Assembly: GCA_036507285.1 (NCBI GenBank)
Contig: CM071844.1
Location: 23,443,898 to 23,507,897 of the forward strand
Origin: Trichosanthes cucumerina
Taxonomy: Eukaryota; Streptophyta; Magnoliopsida; Cucurbitales; Cucurbitaceae
Length of the DNA stretch: 64,000 nucleotides
Direction of reading: 5' to 3'
Part shown: piece by piece, positions 1 to 11,777 of the stretch
Numbering within the stretch: the first letter of the stretch is position 1
Layout: each line of letters starts with the position of its first letter
The notes under the pieces: generated by a model
The model's input: only the letters and a program-made list of their open reading frames with translations
Told to the model about the DNA's origin: nothing
The model's database searches: none
Made by a program: the position numbers and the translations under genes

Positions 1-717
1 CATAAACAAACTCCATGAAGCTTGCTAAACATGACAACACATAAGTAAGGAATCAAAGAAGTGTCTCAATTTGGAGGAATTTTGAGTTTGAGAGAGGTTA
101 GTCATCAAGCCACCAAAAATCCAACAAATCTCACTTTTGATCTTAATTTTGTTATTTTAAAATTAATTCAAAATTAATTTTAATACAAAATTAATTATTA
201 TTAATTAATTAAACAATTAAATTAATTATTTAAATAATTAAATTAATTATTTTATTTAATATAAAATATTAATTAAATAATCAGATCAAATCGCGATAAA
301 AAAACCGACCTCTCAAACATGAATCCCTATTCATGTATTAGACCGAACCCATATTTGAATACCTTCATTTCACTTTCTCATAGTTTAATTCATAATTAAA
401 TGACGATATGTTAAGTATATCGCATATAATTAACATTTACTCCAAAAATTGAATTCGAACAATTCAATTTTTTTTCTCCCATATTGTTACAAGGTTTAAT
501 CCGAGCTAGTAAGGAGGACCTAAAATACCTATAGATTATGAGCTCCAACAATACGAGATTAACCGGCCAAACTCTTTAGCCTAGCTAATCAACATTTGTT
601 AACCGCCAGGACACTCCACTAAAAGCCCAATAGATGCACTCTCCTCACTGTACATATATTTTTGTCCACTTGTTATAACCATGATTAGTAAATCGATCTT
701 TCATAGGTTGTTCATAA
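1..717 (-). repeat. Older copia LTR, left part, split by element E1
   Basis: AT-rich sequence whose segment from about 480 to 717 aligns by eye, in minus orientation, with the other copia LTRs of the window (for example 23,930-24,150 and 37,560-37,790). Shared text includes the GAGCTCCAAC block, the CAACATT..TTAAC block and the stretch ending at GGTTGTTCATAA. The sequence breaks off at 717 and resumes at 10,264 after E1. The LTR tail lies outside the window or is too diverged to define. No coding sequence is seen. Confidence 0.8.
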
Positions 718-2579
718 TGTTGGGATGTATGTCCTCATCTCGTGTAGTTTGTAATATTCCAAGTTGTAAATGAATAAGAGTTATTTATTTCAACATTGTG
801 TAATAAATATGAGTTATTTATTTAAACTTTGTGTCTCGCATTTTTCATAAACTTAATCCAATAAACTAAGCTCCAGGGTCATTGCATTATGAGAGAAGTA
901 AGAACTTGAACGGTGAGTAGTGGACACACAGGGAGGATCACGTTCGAATTAATGACCCGAACGGTCTACAGTATATGGATAGGGTTGGAGACCTAATCCT
1001 GGATACACTGTGGATGCGGCCCGCTTTGTATTAGATACAAACGAGGTGATCTGACTCGTTCATGTGGTTGACATGCGAGTGGGGGCATCCTGTGCAATGA
1101 GATTGTACAAGACCGGACCGTGATTTATTAGACCTACTGATGTAACACCGTTGACAGTAAGGACTAATAACTTCGTAGATGACCATTAGTGACTCGACCT
1201 GAATCCTGAGCGTGTTACGGGCTCGCATCTGCAGTGGTCATTCTTTGACTAGTACGGGTGAGGGTGGCCACTGTTGCTCGCCCAATATGCCTATCTTCTC
1301 GAGGCGGGACCACGTGGGGAGTCGGGAACTTGACTACGCAAGAAGGAATTCACTGCGTTCCCGACTTAGGAAAACTAGAGGGGTTGTTCCCTTAAGTGTT
1401 GTCTCTCGGAGGCTTGAACAACGGGGCCCACTCTCTCATTGGCCCGAGAGGGTTGTTGTTTATGGTTGGACCATGCAACGTAGTTGTTCATTAGAGGAGC
1501 AAAGGAGACTTAAGGAGCAAGAGGTAGACACGGGGGTAAAGCGGTAATTTGACCCACCGTGTGACTACGAACAACCCGTGAAGGGTCGACTCATGGGTAT
1601 TGGTTATATCGATGGACACAACTTGTCCTACTGGTGATGAGAGTGCGCACTACGGGATTTAGTGGAGTGTTACCGTAGCTAATGAATGTTGAATAACCGG
1701 GTCAAAGAGTTTGACAGTTAGTCTCGGATCATTGGAGCTCGTCACGTGTAGGTCCATTAGGTCCTCGGTTGGCTCAAATTGGACAAATTGAGGGTTTACA
1801 CAGTTTGGTGTGAATTTGAAGTGTTCAAATTCATTATTTGGGTATTTATGTCATTTATATGAGATATAGATGACATAATATATAGTTTGATGTGAATGAG
1901 ATTCATAATAAACTATAGTATAGCCTAATTTATTAATTAGTGCTAATTGGAGAAATTGAATTGAGAGAAATTAAATTGAATGTGATTCAATTTATAATTC
2001 CACATTTATGCAAATGAGATTTGTATAATAAGGTATGAGATACCTTATATTATATAATATGCAAATGTGATTTGTATATTATATGGTTGTGGTAAAATTG
2101 TGATTTGGTGGAGGTTTTAACTCCATCACACAATAGTATTTAAAGGCTTTGCAAGAAGCCTTTGGTATGCCATTTGCCATTTTTTGGATTTTGATCCAAA
2201 GAGAGCAAGTGATTCTCTCTCAAATCCTCTCTCAATTCTCTATCATTCTCTCCTCACCCCAAACCAAAGGGAATCCCACCTACTCTCCCTCAACCTCCCG
2301 AGAACAACCGAGAAGACCCTTTGGAGGTGTCTCCCTGTTCGGATCGTGGTTCGTGTTCGAGGAGAACGTTGGATCGAGAGAGATCGTGACCGAAGAAGGA
2401 GAAAACGTTGAAGATGTGTTCTTTAAGAGGTTAGTATCCATTATACTTACTGTTTTCTCTACTATTTTGCATCTTTAGCCTAGGATCTATGAGATAGATT
2501 CAATTTTAAGATGGGAATTACACAACGGATCAACGACGTTTCACAACGTCTTCCGCTGCAGGAATTCAAAATCGCTTTA
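718..2579 (+). repeat. 5' LTR of E1
   Basis: Starts TGTTGGGATGTATG and ends just before the AT spacer and primer site at 2582. Length is 1,862 bases against 1,858 for the 3' LTR. It contains a TATA-like box near 2137. Its end in CTTTA, rather than the usual CA, is inferred from the CATAA duplication at the 3' end. Confidence 0.93.
2137..2144 (+). promoter_or_regulatory. TATA box of E1 5' LTR
   Basis: TATTTAAA, followed about 10 bases later by TTGCAAGAAGCC. The same arrangement recurs at 9821-9828 in the 3' LTR and, as ACTATTTAAACC, in the solo LTR near 18,647, so it is a conserved candidate core promoter. Transcription start was not determined. Confidence 0.6.
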
Positions 2580-2581
2580 AT

Positions 2582-2593
2582 TGGTATCAGAGT
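2582..2593 (+). other. Primer binding site of E1
   Basis: TGGTATCAGAGT directly after the LTR and a two-base AT spacer. It is complementary to the 3' end of plant initiator tRNA-Met, the usual primer of copia elements; the last base differs from the common C. Confidence 0.9.
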
Positions 2594-4699
2594 CAATCGT
2601 TGCTCTTCGTTGTGTATTCTGTGAATTCTTAAAATTAGGTGGGTAGCATTAATTTTCATGAGATGAATGTTAATGGTTTGCAATTTTGGATGTTTTCGGT
2701 TTTTTGCACTTTGTAGATTTACATTAAAGTTGATGAGATCAATGTAAGGGCCCGTTGTTTTGGACATTTTTTAATGTAAATCGAGTCTGTAAGTCCGTGT
2801 CGTTCGTGGCAAGAGTTGTCGTGAAGAAAACAGAGCAAAAACGGGCGATTTCGGTGAAAAACAACAAAATTTGTGTTGCTGGAAGTTCACCAGCGTTGTG
2901 ACGCTGTTCTTCAGCGTTGCGACGCCATCCTTGCTGCTGGAGGCTGCTGCAGTGCAGCGTTGAGAACGCTGGACGCGACGCTATACATTATAGCGTTGCA
3001 ACACAATAACAACGTTGCAATGCCTGGCGTAGTGGTGTGTGGAGCACGCGGAAAATGTGGGGACGTGGTACGTGGGGGGGCATCAGTTCGAGCCCCTGGC
3101 TTGCGCAACTGTTGTTTTATTTTTTTAATTATTTATTTCTTTGTAAAAATTGATTTTTTAAATGTTTTTTATTTAATTATTTTAATTAATATTAATATAA
3201 ATGTTATATTAATGTTAATTAATTTAATTTTATGTCTCTAGGGTGCCAAAAATCGGTCCAATATTGCTATTTAATTATTTTATGCATGAGATGTATGATT
3301 TAATTATTACATGTGCATAGAGTATGCCATATAGATTTAAAATCCCACCTTAGGTTAAACATTTCATGCATCATATTTATATTATAAGAGTTATAATATA
3401 TAGTATGCATGATAGAATTATATTATAAGAGTTATAATATAATGTTTGCATGATTTAATTTATTTAATATAAGTGTTATATTTTTTAAATTAAAAGCATG
3501 CTCATGCATTTAATTCATGTGATGAATGTATGTTATAGTATAGTATTATTCATGTGATGAATGATCAAGCACTATAACATAGAAATGCATGTAACCTAAG
3601 TTAATTATTAGTTTTAAATGGTTTAGAACTTGAATAATTAGACTTAGGTTTTCTAATTCTAGATTAGAATTAGGAAATCAAATATGACCTTTGAATGGAG
3701 ACTGATAAGTAACTCTGTCTAAGGAAGGTTTTGTCTAAGGCTGGGGTATTTAAGTTGACGCTTGCGGAACACCCCTACCTGAAAATCGACCTGGGAGTGA
3801 ATTCGGTCCGGAGATTCTTAGGTTATATTCTCGTGAGTGCCGTTAATTAAGAGTTAATTAATTTACTCACATAGACCTAAGTTAATAATGTGATTATAAA
3901 CTTAGGCTAATCCAATATAAGAGTTATATTGGTAGACTTAGGTAAATTTTAGCCAGTTTATCTAGGTCAATCCCGATTATCTTAAAGTGTTGAGTGGGAG
4001 GAAATAAAGTGTATGAGATACATTTAATTTTCCATCCACAAATCTCCGTAAAGTTCGCACCGTGAGATCCATGCTCGGCCTCGTGGCGCAAATGGGAGCG
4101 TCCCCCTACGGGTGGCATTTGTATGGGTCAATATCAACGTGAATGGAGAGAGTACTTATAGTGAGTGGGAGCGGGACTGTGAAAAACGGGACCCACTGGC
4201 CTCTTCTTTCGATTCACACCGTGAGACGCCTATGATCCGCTTTGCTAGTTTGGCTGGACTGGACAATCCCTACGGAGGGCCTTGATCATGGGAGTCTAAC
4301 ACCGTGAATTTCCGAAAGGGATCTGATTTCCTTGTTGGTTTTCCTTCTTAGTCCTCCCTACGGCGGCTATTGTTTGGACGGATACTTGGAAATTTAAAGA
4401 TTGAGGGTGACACTCACAGGATTCATTAAGAGTTAATGAATTCGACCGAACAATGGTAATTGGACGCCTAATAGAATAAGAGTTATTCTGGGATTAGGGT
4501 CTGATCGCGAGAGTCTCGTCCTAGAGGAGGAGTGGGTTTGTCTACCCTACGGTGGCGGTCATTCTAAACCTTTAGGGTATCATTGCAAATTTTTGAATGA
4601 CCTAGGGATCATAGGATAAAAATTTGCTAAAACCCGGTTGGATTTTCAAAAGTTTTTGTGAGACTAATACAAAGTTTTTCATTTTATTTCAGCAACAAA
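2594..4699 (+). other. Untranslated leader of E1 (about 2.1 kb)
   Basis: Unusually long stretch between the primer site and gag, with many upstream ATG codons and no long conserved frame. It holds a degenerate GCGTTGCAACGC-type palindrome array (2885-3030), an AT-rich middle, and from about 3990 a series of short hairpins built on CCCTACGG (4104, 4268, 4356, 4545) alternating with CACCGTGAG (4058, 4217) or ACACCGTGAA (4299). The last bases before the gag ATG form a pyrimidine-rich run ending in CAG (4690-4692), like a splice acceptor. The leaders of E2 and E3 are homologous. Confidence 0.75.
2885..3030 (+). repeat. Decayed palindrome array in E1 leader
   Basis: Variants of the half-palindromic unit AGCGTTGNNACGC: AGCGTTGTGACGC, AGCGTTGCGACGC, AGCGTTGAGAACGC, GCGTTGCAACAC, ACGTTGCAATGC. 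Many differ from the perfect palindrome seen in E2 by CG to TG or CA changes, as expected for methylated DNA. Confidence 0.65.
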
Positions 4700-4957
4700 A
4701 TGTCAAACGCTTTTCACGCTCCTTTAGCTTCCGTTAAGTTAGTCGGCGATAATATTTCGTGGAAAAACAATATAGACACGATTTTGGTAAATGACGACCA
4801 AGAGTTCGCACTCACTGAGGAGAGTCCTCAGGTGCTCGGTTCAACGATCCTATTCAACAATCTACAAACCTTCCAGTCCTTGGTGCAAACTAGGGGACAG
4901 GAAGCTGAGGCAAGTGTTGCCTTAAGACCTTTTCATAGGGTTCGACCTGCAGGATAA
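4700..4957 (+). pseudogene. E1 gag, N-terminal remnant with internal deletion
   Basis: Copia Gag, the capsid-forming protein that packages element RNA. The start at 4700 (MSNAFHAP..) is chosen because it aligns with the gag start of E3 (MSSSIIAL..) and follows the conserved CAG. The N-terminal segment with LVGDN..W.NNIDTILV and the FALTEESPQV block is present. After LGST the frame jumps to NNLQTFQSLVQ, which lies more than 100 codons further on in the other copies, so most of the capsid domain is deleted. The frame closes at 4957 after a run unlike Gag. Confidence 0.85.
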
Positions 4958-4996
4958 AGTTTGTAGACTCTTGAGCCCTAAGGGAAGAAGGAGAAG

Positions 4997-5578
4997 TTGA
5001 AGGAAGTTAAGGTTGACTGCATACTTGCCCCTCCTAAAAGGCAAAGAAATCAAGGATGTTGCCGAAAAAGTGTTTCTCTTTGCAGCGGGGATGGACACAC
5101 GAAAAGGAGTTGTCCCAAGTTCCTTGATGAAAAGAAGATGACAGGTAAATGTGATTTACTTGTCACTGAAACTTGTTTAGTGGAGAGTAATGACTCAGCT
5201 TGGATATTGGATTCAGGCGCCACTAACCATGTTTGCTCTTCTTTTCAAGGATTAAGTTCCCGGCACCGGCTGCAAGAGGGTGAGATAACACTCAGGGTTG
5301 GATCCGAAGAAGTTGTCTCAAATTGCAACAATAGGCACTGCGAGAAGTTTGTTCTTTGCGGGAAGTACTTATTATTGGATAATATGTACATAGTTCCTGG
5401 GTTTACGAGAAACCTAGTTTCTATTTCCTGCCTATTAGAACAAAATATTTCTGTTTCATTCAAGAGTAATAAAGCGTTTATTTCTCGAAATGGAAATTTG
5501 ATTTGTTCTGCTTCGCTTGAGAGAAATCTATATGTTTTGAACCCAAATTCGGTCAAAAGTGTTTTGAACACCGAATAA
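4997..5578 (+). pseudogene. E1 nucleocapsid/protease remnant
   Basis: Holds a damaged zinc knuckle (SLCSGDGHTKRSCP: the first cysteine of the CX2CX4HX4C motif is lost) followed by the aspartic protease, with the active-site motif DSGATNH near residue 73 and the hydrophobic NLVSISCLLEQ stretch. In E3 the knuckle is intact. The frame ends at 5576-5578 through a small deletion (about 5 bases compared with E3) in the segment joining the protease to the pre-integrase domain. The ATG at 4997 is only a frame opening, not a real start. Confidence 0.85.
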
Positions 5579-6554
5579 AACAGCTGAAACGCGAACTAAG
5601 AGATTAAAAGTTTCTCCAAAAGAAAGTGCCCATCTTTGGCATCTACGGTTAGGCCACATTAATCTCAATAGGATTGAGAGACTAGTGAAAAGTGGACTTC
5701 TAAGCGAGTTGGAAGAAAACCCTTTACCAGTGTGTGAGTCATGCCTTGAATGCAAGATGACCAAACGTCTTTTTAATGGAAAAGGATATAGAGCCAAAGA
5801 GCCTCTTGAGTTAGTACATTCTGACCTCTGTGGTCCGATGAATGTTAAAGCTCGGGGCGGTTATGAGTATTTCGTGTCTTTCATAGACGATTACTCCAAA
5901 TATGGGTATATTTACCTAATGCACAAGAAGTCTGAAACTCTTGAAAAGTTCAAGGAGTACAAGACTGAGGTTGAGAACCTCTTAGGTAAATCGCTTAAAA
6001 CACTTCGATCGAATCGAGGTGAAGAGTATATGGACACTGAATTCCAGGACTATATGATAGAATATGGAATTACGTCCCAACTCTCAGCACCTGGTATGCC
6101 ACAGCAGAATGGTGTATCGGAGAGGAGAAACTGAATCTTGTTGGACATGGTTCGGTCGATGATGAGCTTTGCTCGTCCCCCTGATTCTTTTTGGGGTTAC
6201 GTAGTGGAGACTGCGGTTTACATTTTGAACACAGTTCCGTCGAAAAGTGTTTGTGAAACACCTTTCGAACTCTGGCATGATCGTAAAACCAGTTTACGTC
6301 ATTTCAGAATTTGGGGATGCCCGACCCATGTGTTGGTGTCAAACCCGAAAAAGTTGGAACTCCGTTCAAAGTTGTGCCTCTTTGTAGGTTACCCAAAAGA
6401 GACTAGAGGTGGTTACTTTTACGATCCTAAGGAGAATAGGGTGCTTGTGTCGACAAACGCCACTTTCCTTGAGGAAGACCACATCAGGGATCACTTACCA
6501 AGGAGTAAGATTGTGTTAAATGAAATGGACGGTTCATCGGCCAAGAGTTCTTGA
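5579..6554 (+). pseudogene. E1 pre-integrase and integrase remnant
   Basis: The pre-integrase zinc region (WHLRLGHINLNR and CESCLECKMTKR) spans about 5630-5770. The integrase core follows: first catalytic Asp in HSDLCGP (5823-5825), glutamate in NGVSERRN (6120-6122). The second catalytic Asp is replaced by Asn (codon AAT, 6012-6014, in LRSNRGEEY). An in-frame TGA at 6132-6134 replaces the CGA Arg codon present in the sister copies; this is a CpG-type transition, since the frame continues unbroken to 6554. The C-terminal part includes WGCPTHVLVSNPKK and FLEEDHIRDHLP. Confidence 0.9.
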
Positions 6555-7335
6555 TGGTGCTAGTAACGTCAACAAGTGTTGTTGATCCTAGCTCGTCTAG
6601 TCAAGTCCGTTCCCAAGAGTTGGGAATGCCTCGACGAAGTGGGAGGGCCGTGAGACGGCTGAACGTTACATGGGTTTAAATTGAAACCCAAGTCGTCACC
6701 CCGATGATGATCGTGAGGATCCATTGACCTATGATCAGGCAATGGCTGACGTTGACAAATACGAATGGATTAAAGCTATGGACCAGGAAATGGAGTCGAT
6801 GTACTTCAATTCCGTCTGGGAGCTTGTAGACCAACCGGATGAGGTAAAGCCTATTGGTTGCAAGTGGATCTACAAGCGTAAACGTGGTGTAGATGGGAAG
6901 GTGCATACCTTCAAAGTTCGACTAGTGGCAAAGGGTTTTACCCAGGTGGAAGGGGTTGACTATGAGGAAACCTTTTCACCTGTTGCCATGGTAAAGTCGA
7001 TTAGAATCCTTCTGGCCATTGCCGCATATTATGACTATGAGGTATGGCAGATGGATGTCAAGACCGCCTTTCTGAATGGCAACCTTGACGGGACCATCTA
7101 CATGGACCAGCCCAAGGGGTTCATTGCCCAAGGCCAAGAGCAAAAGGTTTGCCAGCTTCAAAGGTCTATTTATGGACTGAAACAAGCCTCGAGGTCTTGG
7201 AATATAAGGTTTGATGAGGCGATCAAATCTTATGGCTTTGTTCAAAATGTTGACGAGCCTTGTGTTTACAAGAAAATCGTTAATAGTACTGTCGCATTTC
7301 TTATATTGTATGTGGATGATATCCTTTGGGAATGA
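6555..7335 (+). pseudogene. E1 reverse transcriptase remnant
   Basis: RT domain of copia Pol. The conserved opening (WIKAMDQEMESMYFNSVWELV), the catalytic QMDVKTAFLNGNL segment, SIYGLKQASRSWN and LYVDDIL (two active-site Asp) are all visible in one frame from 6724. A frameshift around 6554-6724 cuts it from integrase, and a deletion of about 5 bases right after YVDDIL (7325) throws it out of frame, ending at 7335. Compared with E2 (YVDN) and E3 (197-base deletion), this is the best preserved RT of the three. Confidence 0.92.
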
Positions 7336-8280
7336 GGTAGGATTTCTTACTGACATTAAGGAATGGTTGGCTTCGCAATTCCAAATGAAAGATTTGGGAG
7401 AGGCACAATATGTTCTAGGTATCCAGATAGTCCTAACCCAAGAAGAGCGAACGCTAGCCATGTCTCGGGCATCTTACATTGACAAGATGTTGTCTAGGTA
7501 TAAGATCACGAGAACTCCAAGAAGGGCTTGCTTTGCCTTTCGGGCATGGGGTTCACTGTCTAAGGATCAATGTCCTAAGACGCTCAAGAGGTTGAGGATA
7601 TGAGACGAATCCCTATGCTTCACCGTTGTAGGAGCCTCATATATGTCATGTTGTGTACTAGGCCCGACATCCATTATGCGATTGGGATTGTCGGTGAGGT
7701 ATCAATCCAATCCAGATTAGATCACCGGGCGGTAGTAGAAAGGCAATCCTCAAGTATCTTAGGAGAACGAGGAACTACGACCTTGTGTATGGGAGTGGGG
7801 ATTTGATCCTTACGGGATACACAGATTCGACTTCGGACCGACAAGGATTCTAGGAAATCCACTTCGGGTCAACCTTCATTCGAATGGAGGAGTCGTAGTG
7901 TGGCGAAGCATCAAGCGAGGATGCATCGATTCCACAATGGAAGCCGAGTATGTTGCGGCTTGTGAAGGCTGCAAAGGAAGTGCTTGGCTCGGGGAAGTTC
8001 ATGACGATTTAGAAGTTGTTCCAAATATGAACTTGCCAATCACACATCGCTTTGTGACAACGATGGTGCGATGCCAACTCGAGAGAACCTCGGAGTCATA
8101 AAAGGGGCAAACATATAGAGCGTAAGTATCACTTGATACGGGAGATTGTGCACCGCGAGACGTGGCGATCCACGCAGATAGCTTGAGCACAACGCGTTGT
8201 TGATCCATTTACAAAGGCCCTCACGGCTAAGGTGTTTGAGGTCACCTAGAGAGTCTAGGTCTTGAGTACTTCCCGACTAG
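7336..8280 (+). pseudogene. E1 RT C-terminus and RNase H remnant
   Basis: Continuation of Pol in several frames: GFLTDIKEWLASQFQMKDLGEAQYVLGIQ (7343-7440), the CTRPDI block (about 7650), STMEAEYVAACEG (about 7930) and the RGKHIE..YHLIREIVH block (8100-8155). Many one- or two-base indels break it between 7490 and 8250. RNase H would have removed element RNA after reverse transcription. The pol end lies near 8280, just before the 3' untranslated stretch. Confidence 0.85.
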
Positions 8281-8394
8281 GGCAAGTGGGAGTATTGTAA
8301 AGGGGTATTCAATGCCCTAGTTTATTGTATTACTTTATTGTATTACTTTACTGTACATTTGAGAAATGTATCATGTACTCCACTAGCTTAGTCC

Positions 8395-8405
8395 AAGTGG
8401 GAGTT
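8395..8405 (+). other. Polypurine tract of E1
   Basis: AAGTGGGAGTT immediately before the 3' LTR, the usual copia plus-strand primer site. Confidence 0.9.
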
Positions 8406-10263
8406 TGTTGGGATGTATGTCCTCATCTCGTGTAGTTTGTAATATTCCAAGTTGTAAATGAATAAGAGTTATTTATTTCAACATTGTGTAATAAATAAGA
8501 GTTATTTATTTAAACTTTGTGTCTCGCATTTTTCATAAACTTAATCCAATAAACTAAGCTCCAGGGTCATTGCATTATGAGAGAAGTAAGAACTTGAATG
8601 GTGTGTAGTGGACACACAGGGAGGATCACGTTCGAGTTAATGACCCGAACGGTCTACAGTATATGGATAGGGTTGGAGACCTAATCCTGGATACACTGTG
8701 GGCGTGGCCCGCTTTGTATTAGATACAAACGAGGTGATCGACTCGTTCATGTGGTTGTGAGTGCAGTGGGGGCATCATGTGCAATGAGATTGTACAAGAC
8801 CGGACCGTGAATTATTAGACTTACTGATGTAACACCGTTAACAGTATAGAGCTAATAAATTCGTAGATGACCATTAGTGACTCGACCTTAATCCTGAGCG
8901 TGTCACGGACTCCGGTCTGCGGGTGCATCCTTTTTGACTAGTAATGCGGGTGAGGGTGGCCACCGTTGCTCGCCCAATATGCCTATCTTCTCGGGGCGGG
9001 ACCACGTGGGGAGGCTGGGAACTTGACTACGCAGAAGGAATTCACTCGTTCCCGACTTAGGGAAACTAGAGGGTTGTTCCCTTAAGTGTTGTCTCCAGGG
9101 CTTGAACAACGGGCCCCACTCTCTCATTGGCCTGAGAGGGTTGTTGTTTATGGTTGGACCATGCAACGTAGTTGTTCATTAGAGGAGCAGTGGGACTTAA
9201 GGAGCAAGAGGTAGACACAGGGATAAAACGGTAATTTGACCCAGCTGTGACTACGAACAACCTGTGAAGGGTCGACTCATGGGTATTGGTTATATCGATG
9301 GACACAACTTGTCCTACAGTGATGAGAGTGCAGCTACGGACTTTAGTGGAGTGTTACCGTAGCTAATGAATGTTGAATAACCGGGTCAAAGAGTTTGACA
9401 GGTTAGTCTCGGATCATTGGAGCTCGTCACATGTAGGTCCATTAGGTCCCTCGGTTGGCTCAAATTGGACAAATTGAGGGTTTACAGTTTGGTGTGAATT
9501 TGAAGTGTTCAAATTCATTATTTGGGTATTTATGTCATTTATATGAGATATAGATGACATAATATATAGTTTGATGTGAATGAGATTCATAATAAACTAT
9601 AGTATAGCCTAATTGATTAATTAGTGCTAATTGGAGAAATTGAATTGAGAGAAATTAAATTGAATGTGATTCAATTTATAATTCCACATTTATGCAAATG
9701 AGATTTGTATAATAAGGTATGAGATACCTTATATTATATAATATGCAAATGTGATTTGTATATTATATGGTTGTGGTAAAATTGTGATTTGGTGGAGGTT
9801 TTAACTCCATCACACAATAGTATTTAAAGGCTTTGCAAGAAGCCTTTGGTATGCCATTTGCCATTTTTTGGATTTTGATCCAAAGAGAGCAAGTGATTCT
9901 CTCTCAAATCCTCTCTCAATTCTCTATCATTCTCTCCTCACCCCAAACCAAAGGGAGTCCCACCTACTCTCCCTCAACCTCCCGAGAACAACCGAGAAGA
10001 CCCTTTGGAGGTGTCTCCCTATTCGGATCGTGGTTCGTGTTCGAGGAGAACGTTGGATCGAGAGAAATCGTGACCGAAGAAGGAGAAAACGTTGAAGAAG
10101 TGTTCTTCAAGAGGTTAGTATCCATTATACTTACTGTTTTCTCTACTATTTTGCATCTTTAGCCTAGGATCTATGAGATAGATTCAATTTTAAGATAGGA
10201 ATTACACAACGGATCAACGACGTTTCACAACGTCTTCCGCTGCGGGTATTCAAAATCCCTTTA
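8406..10263 (+). repeat. 3' LTR of E1
   Basis: Starts TGTTGGGATGTATG like the 5' LTR and ends CCCTTTA before the CATAA duplication. A TATA box lies at 9821-9828. Differences from the 5' LTR cluster in small indels at 8730-9330, while the outer parts are nearly identical. Confidence 0.93.
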
Positions 10264-10797
10264 CATAATAACAGCTGGGTCAATATTATCGTTTTACTCT
10301 TGTAATTGCCTATTGTTCCTTAAGTCCCGCATATCCTCTAATGAACAATTGGTTTGTGGTCCAACCACCAAACTAAATCCCTCTCGAGCCAATGAAAGGA
10401 TGGGGCCCCTTATTCAAGACCTAGAGTCAGCACTTAAGGGAACAACCTCTCGACTAAACCCAGCGGGTAGGAGTGAATTCTTTCTCGCAAGACTATGTTC
10501 CCAACACTCTACCCGGTCTTATCCCCAAAATGGTAGGCTTACTGAGCTGCAATCTCGGACCACTCTCACCCATGGAAATCAAAGGATAATTTCTAATAAA
10601 TAGGAGTTCATAGCGTGCTTAGGATTAAGATCGAGTTACCTAGGTCATTATAAAATAGTCAGTCTTAACAGTAAACGACGTTATAAAGTAAGAGTGACTT
10701 ATTTTGCAGTATGGTCTTATGAAAGCTCATTGCATAGGACACCCCCACTCGCATGTCTCTACATAAATGATTTAGGATCACATCATTAGGACAGTCA
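10264..10797 (-). repeat. Older copia LTR, right part (after E1)
   Basis: Resumes the LTR broken at 717: AACAGCTGGGTCAATATTATCG, then CTCCTCTAATGAACAA, GAGCCAATGAAAGG, the TAGGCTTACTGAG block and the CCCCCACTCGCATGTC block, all in the same minus order as in the LTRs at 24,150-24,700 and 37,790-38,300. Similarity stops at about 10,785-10,797, well before the expected LTR start, so the copy is truncated by another junction. Confidence 0.85.
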
Positions 10798-11286
10798 TAG
10801 ATTTAGATCTTGGAATGTCAACATTTTATGATGACAAGCACCCTAGTTTTTGTAGCTATCACCAAAGAGATCTACACTCATTCTTATCAAGATTATCCCT
10901 CTTGTTACTTTCCTCTTACTTCTCAGAATGACAACGTTTTATGATGAAGCACACCTAAGCTCTGGGAGTATGTAACTGTTAGGCAACACTCATCCCTCAT
11001 GAATGACATTTTTCTTTTCTTTTCTTTTTTTTTTTGTCTCCAACAATCTAATTATTGTTTGCACCTTCTCTGTAGAATACCAACACTTTATGGTGAAGGC
11101 ATCTAACTACGAGCACAAATAATTCCTTAGATAACTTTAACATGCCTATTTAAAGTCAAACTACTAGGTTATTTTTATGTGCTAACACAAGGGCTTCTTA
11201 AGGGAGAGAAATGCTTCTTGGACTAGGAAGAGGAGTGCTCACTTAAAGTAGACTTTTTTTAAAGCAATAAAGAATTTTATTAACGG
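10798..11286. repeat. Non-coding stretch with three diverged repeats
   Basis: The unit GAATG.CAACATTTTATGATGA..AGCACCCTA occurs at about 10,812, 10,925 and 11,073 with many differences. No reading frame is seen. Position left of a polypurine-like tract suggests decayed gypsy LTR, but no ends could be set. Confidence 0.4.
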
Positions 11287-11307
11287 ATCCCCTTCCCTCC
11301 CAAACTT
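11287..11307 (-). other. Polypurine-tract-like site of a gypsy remnant (minus)
   Basis: On the minus strand AAGTTTGGGAGGGAAGGGGA, preceded by CATTGGGGACAATGAGTGATTT. This pairing (GGACAATG.., then AAGTTTGGG..) is typical of the 3' end of plant Ty3/gypsy elements of the Athila/Tat group. No clean LTR start follows it. Confidence 0.5.
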
Positions 11308-11777
11308 AAATCACTCATTGTCCCCAATGAGAGAAAAAGCAAGGGAAAACCCCAACTTAGGAAATTCTAATTAAAAAGTAGGACTAAGCTTAAAATTGGG
11401 TTACTACTGACTTGGTTGAGAATGAATCTTCCTAAAACTTAAGGCTTTATAAAATGACAAACCTAAGCTATATCCTATCTGACTTCGAAGTCTACGAGCA
11501 AAAGAGATATCTTAACGTATCACAAAAGCTCAAATACTAAATCATGAGCAATCATCCAACACCTTGATAAAGCTAAACAAATTTAAACAGAGCAATTTAT
11601 GATATCAAGCAGAGAACTATCTAACCATTTGCTGCAACAACTTTGTTGTTCTAACCTAAAGATTTTTTTTCCACAAGATTATTAGGTTTTTTTTTTTTTT
11701 TGAAAACATATTTATTAGGTTAGACAAGCTAACTTTTTTTTCAGATTTATTCAGGGTCATTTTCTTTTCTACAAAGC
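11308..11777. other. AT-rich non-coding stretch
   Basis: Probably internal or LTR-adjacent gypsy DNA by position. Homopolymer T runs occur near 11,667 and 11,688. No frame or RNA gene is seen. Confidence 0.3.

Larger units (their letters stand above)
718..10263 (+). mobile_element. Ty1/copia LTR retrotransposon E1 (degenerate, LTR to LTR)
   Basis: Two near-identical LTRs (718-2579 and 8406-10,263) flank an internal region with primer site, long leader, gag, protease, integrase, RT, RNase H and a polypurine tract in copia order (integrase before RT). The five bases before it (713-717) and those at 10,264-10,268 are both CATAA, the target duplication. Joining the flanks restores an uninterrupted minus-oriented copia LTR, so E1 is a later insertion into that LTR. 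It cannot move itself: gag has an internal deletion, pol has several frameshifts and stops, and an integrase catalytic residue is changed. Five substitutions were counted between the LTRs over the 330 bases 2149-2478 versus 9833-10,162, so the insertion is fairly young. The clade within copia was not resolved. Confidence 0.95.

Noticed and set aside
2149..2478. 109-codon open frame repeated in both E1 LTRs (also at 9833-10,162)
   Set aside because: It lies across the TATA/R region of the LTR, its conservation follows from LTR identity, it has no domain, and other LTRs of the group do not keep it.
2873..3241. 122-codon open frame in the E1 leader
   Set aside because: Its repetitive Cys/Ala-rich start is the translation of the decayed palindrome array, and E2 and E3 do not keep the frame.
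5245..5571. Long antisense frames opposite pol (for example 5245-5571, 6976-7461, 48,122-48,475)
   Set aside because: Shadows of coding sequence on the other strand; no domain, no conservation beyond that forced by pol.
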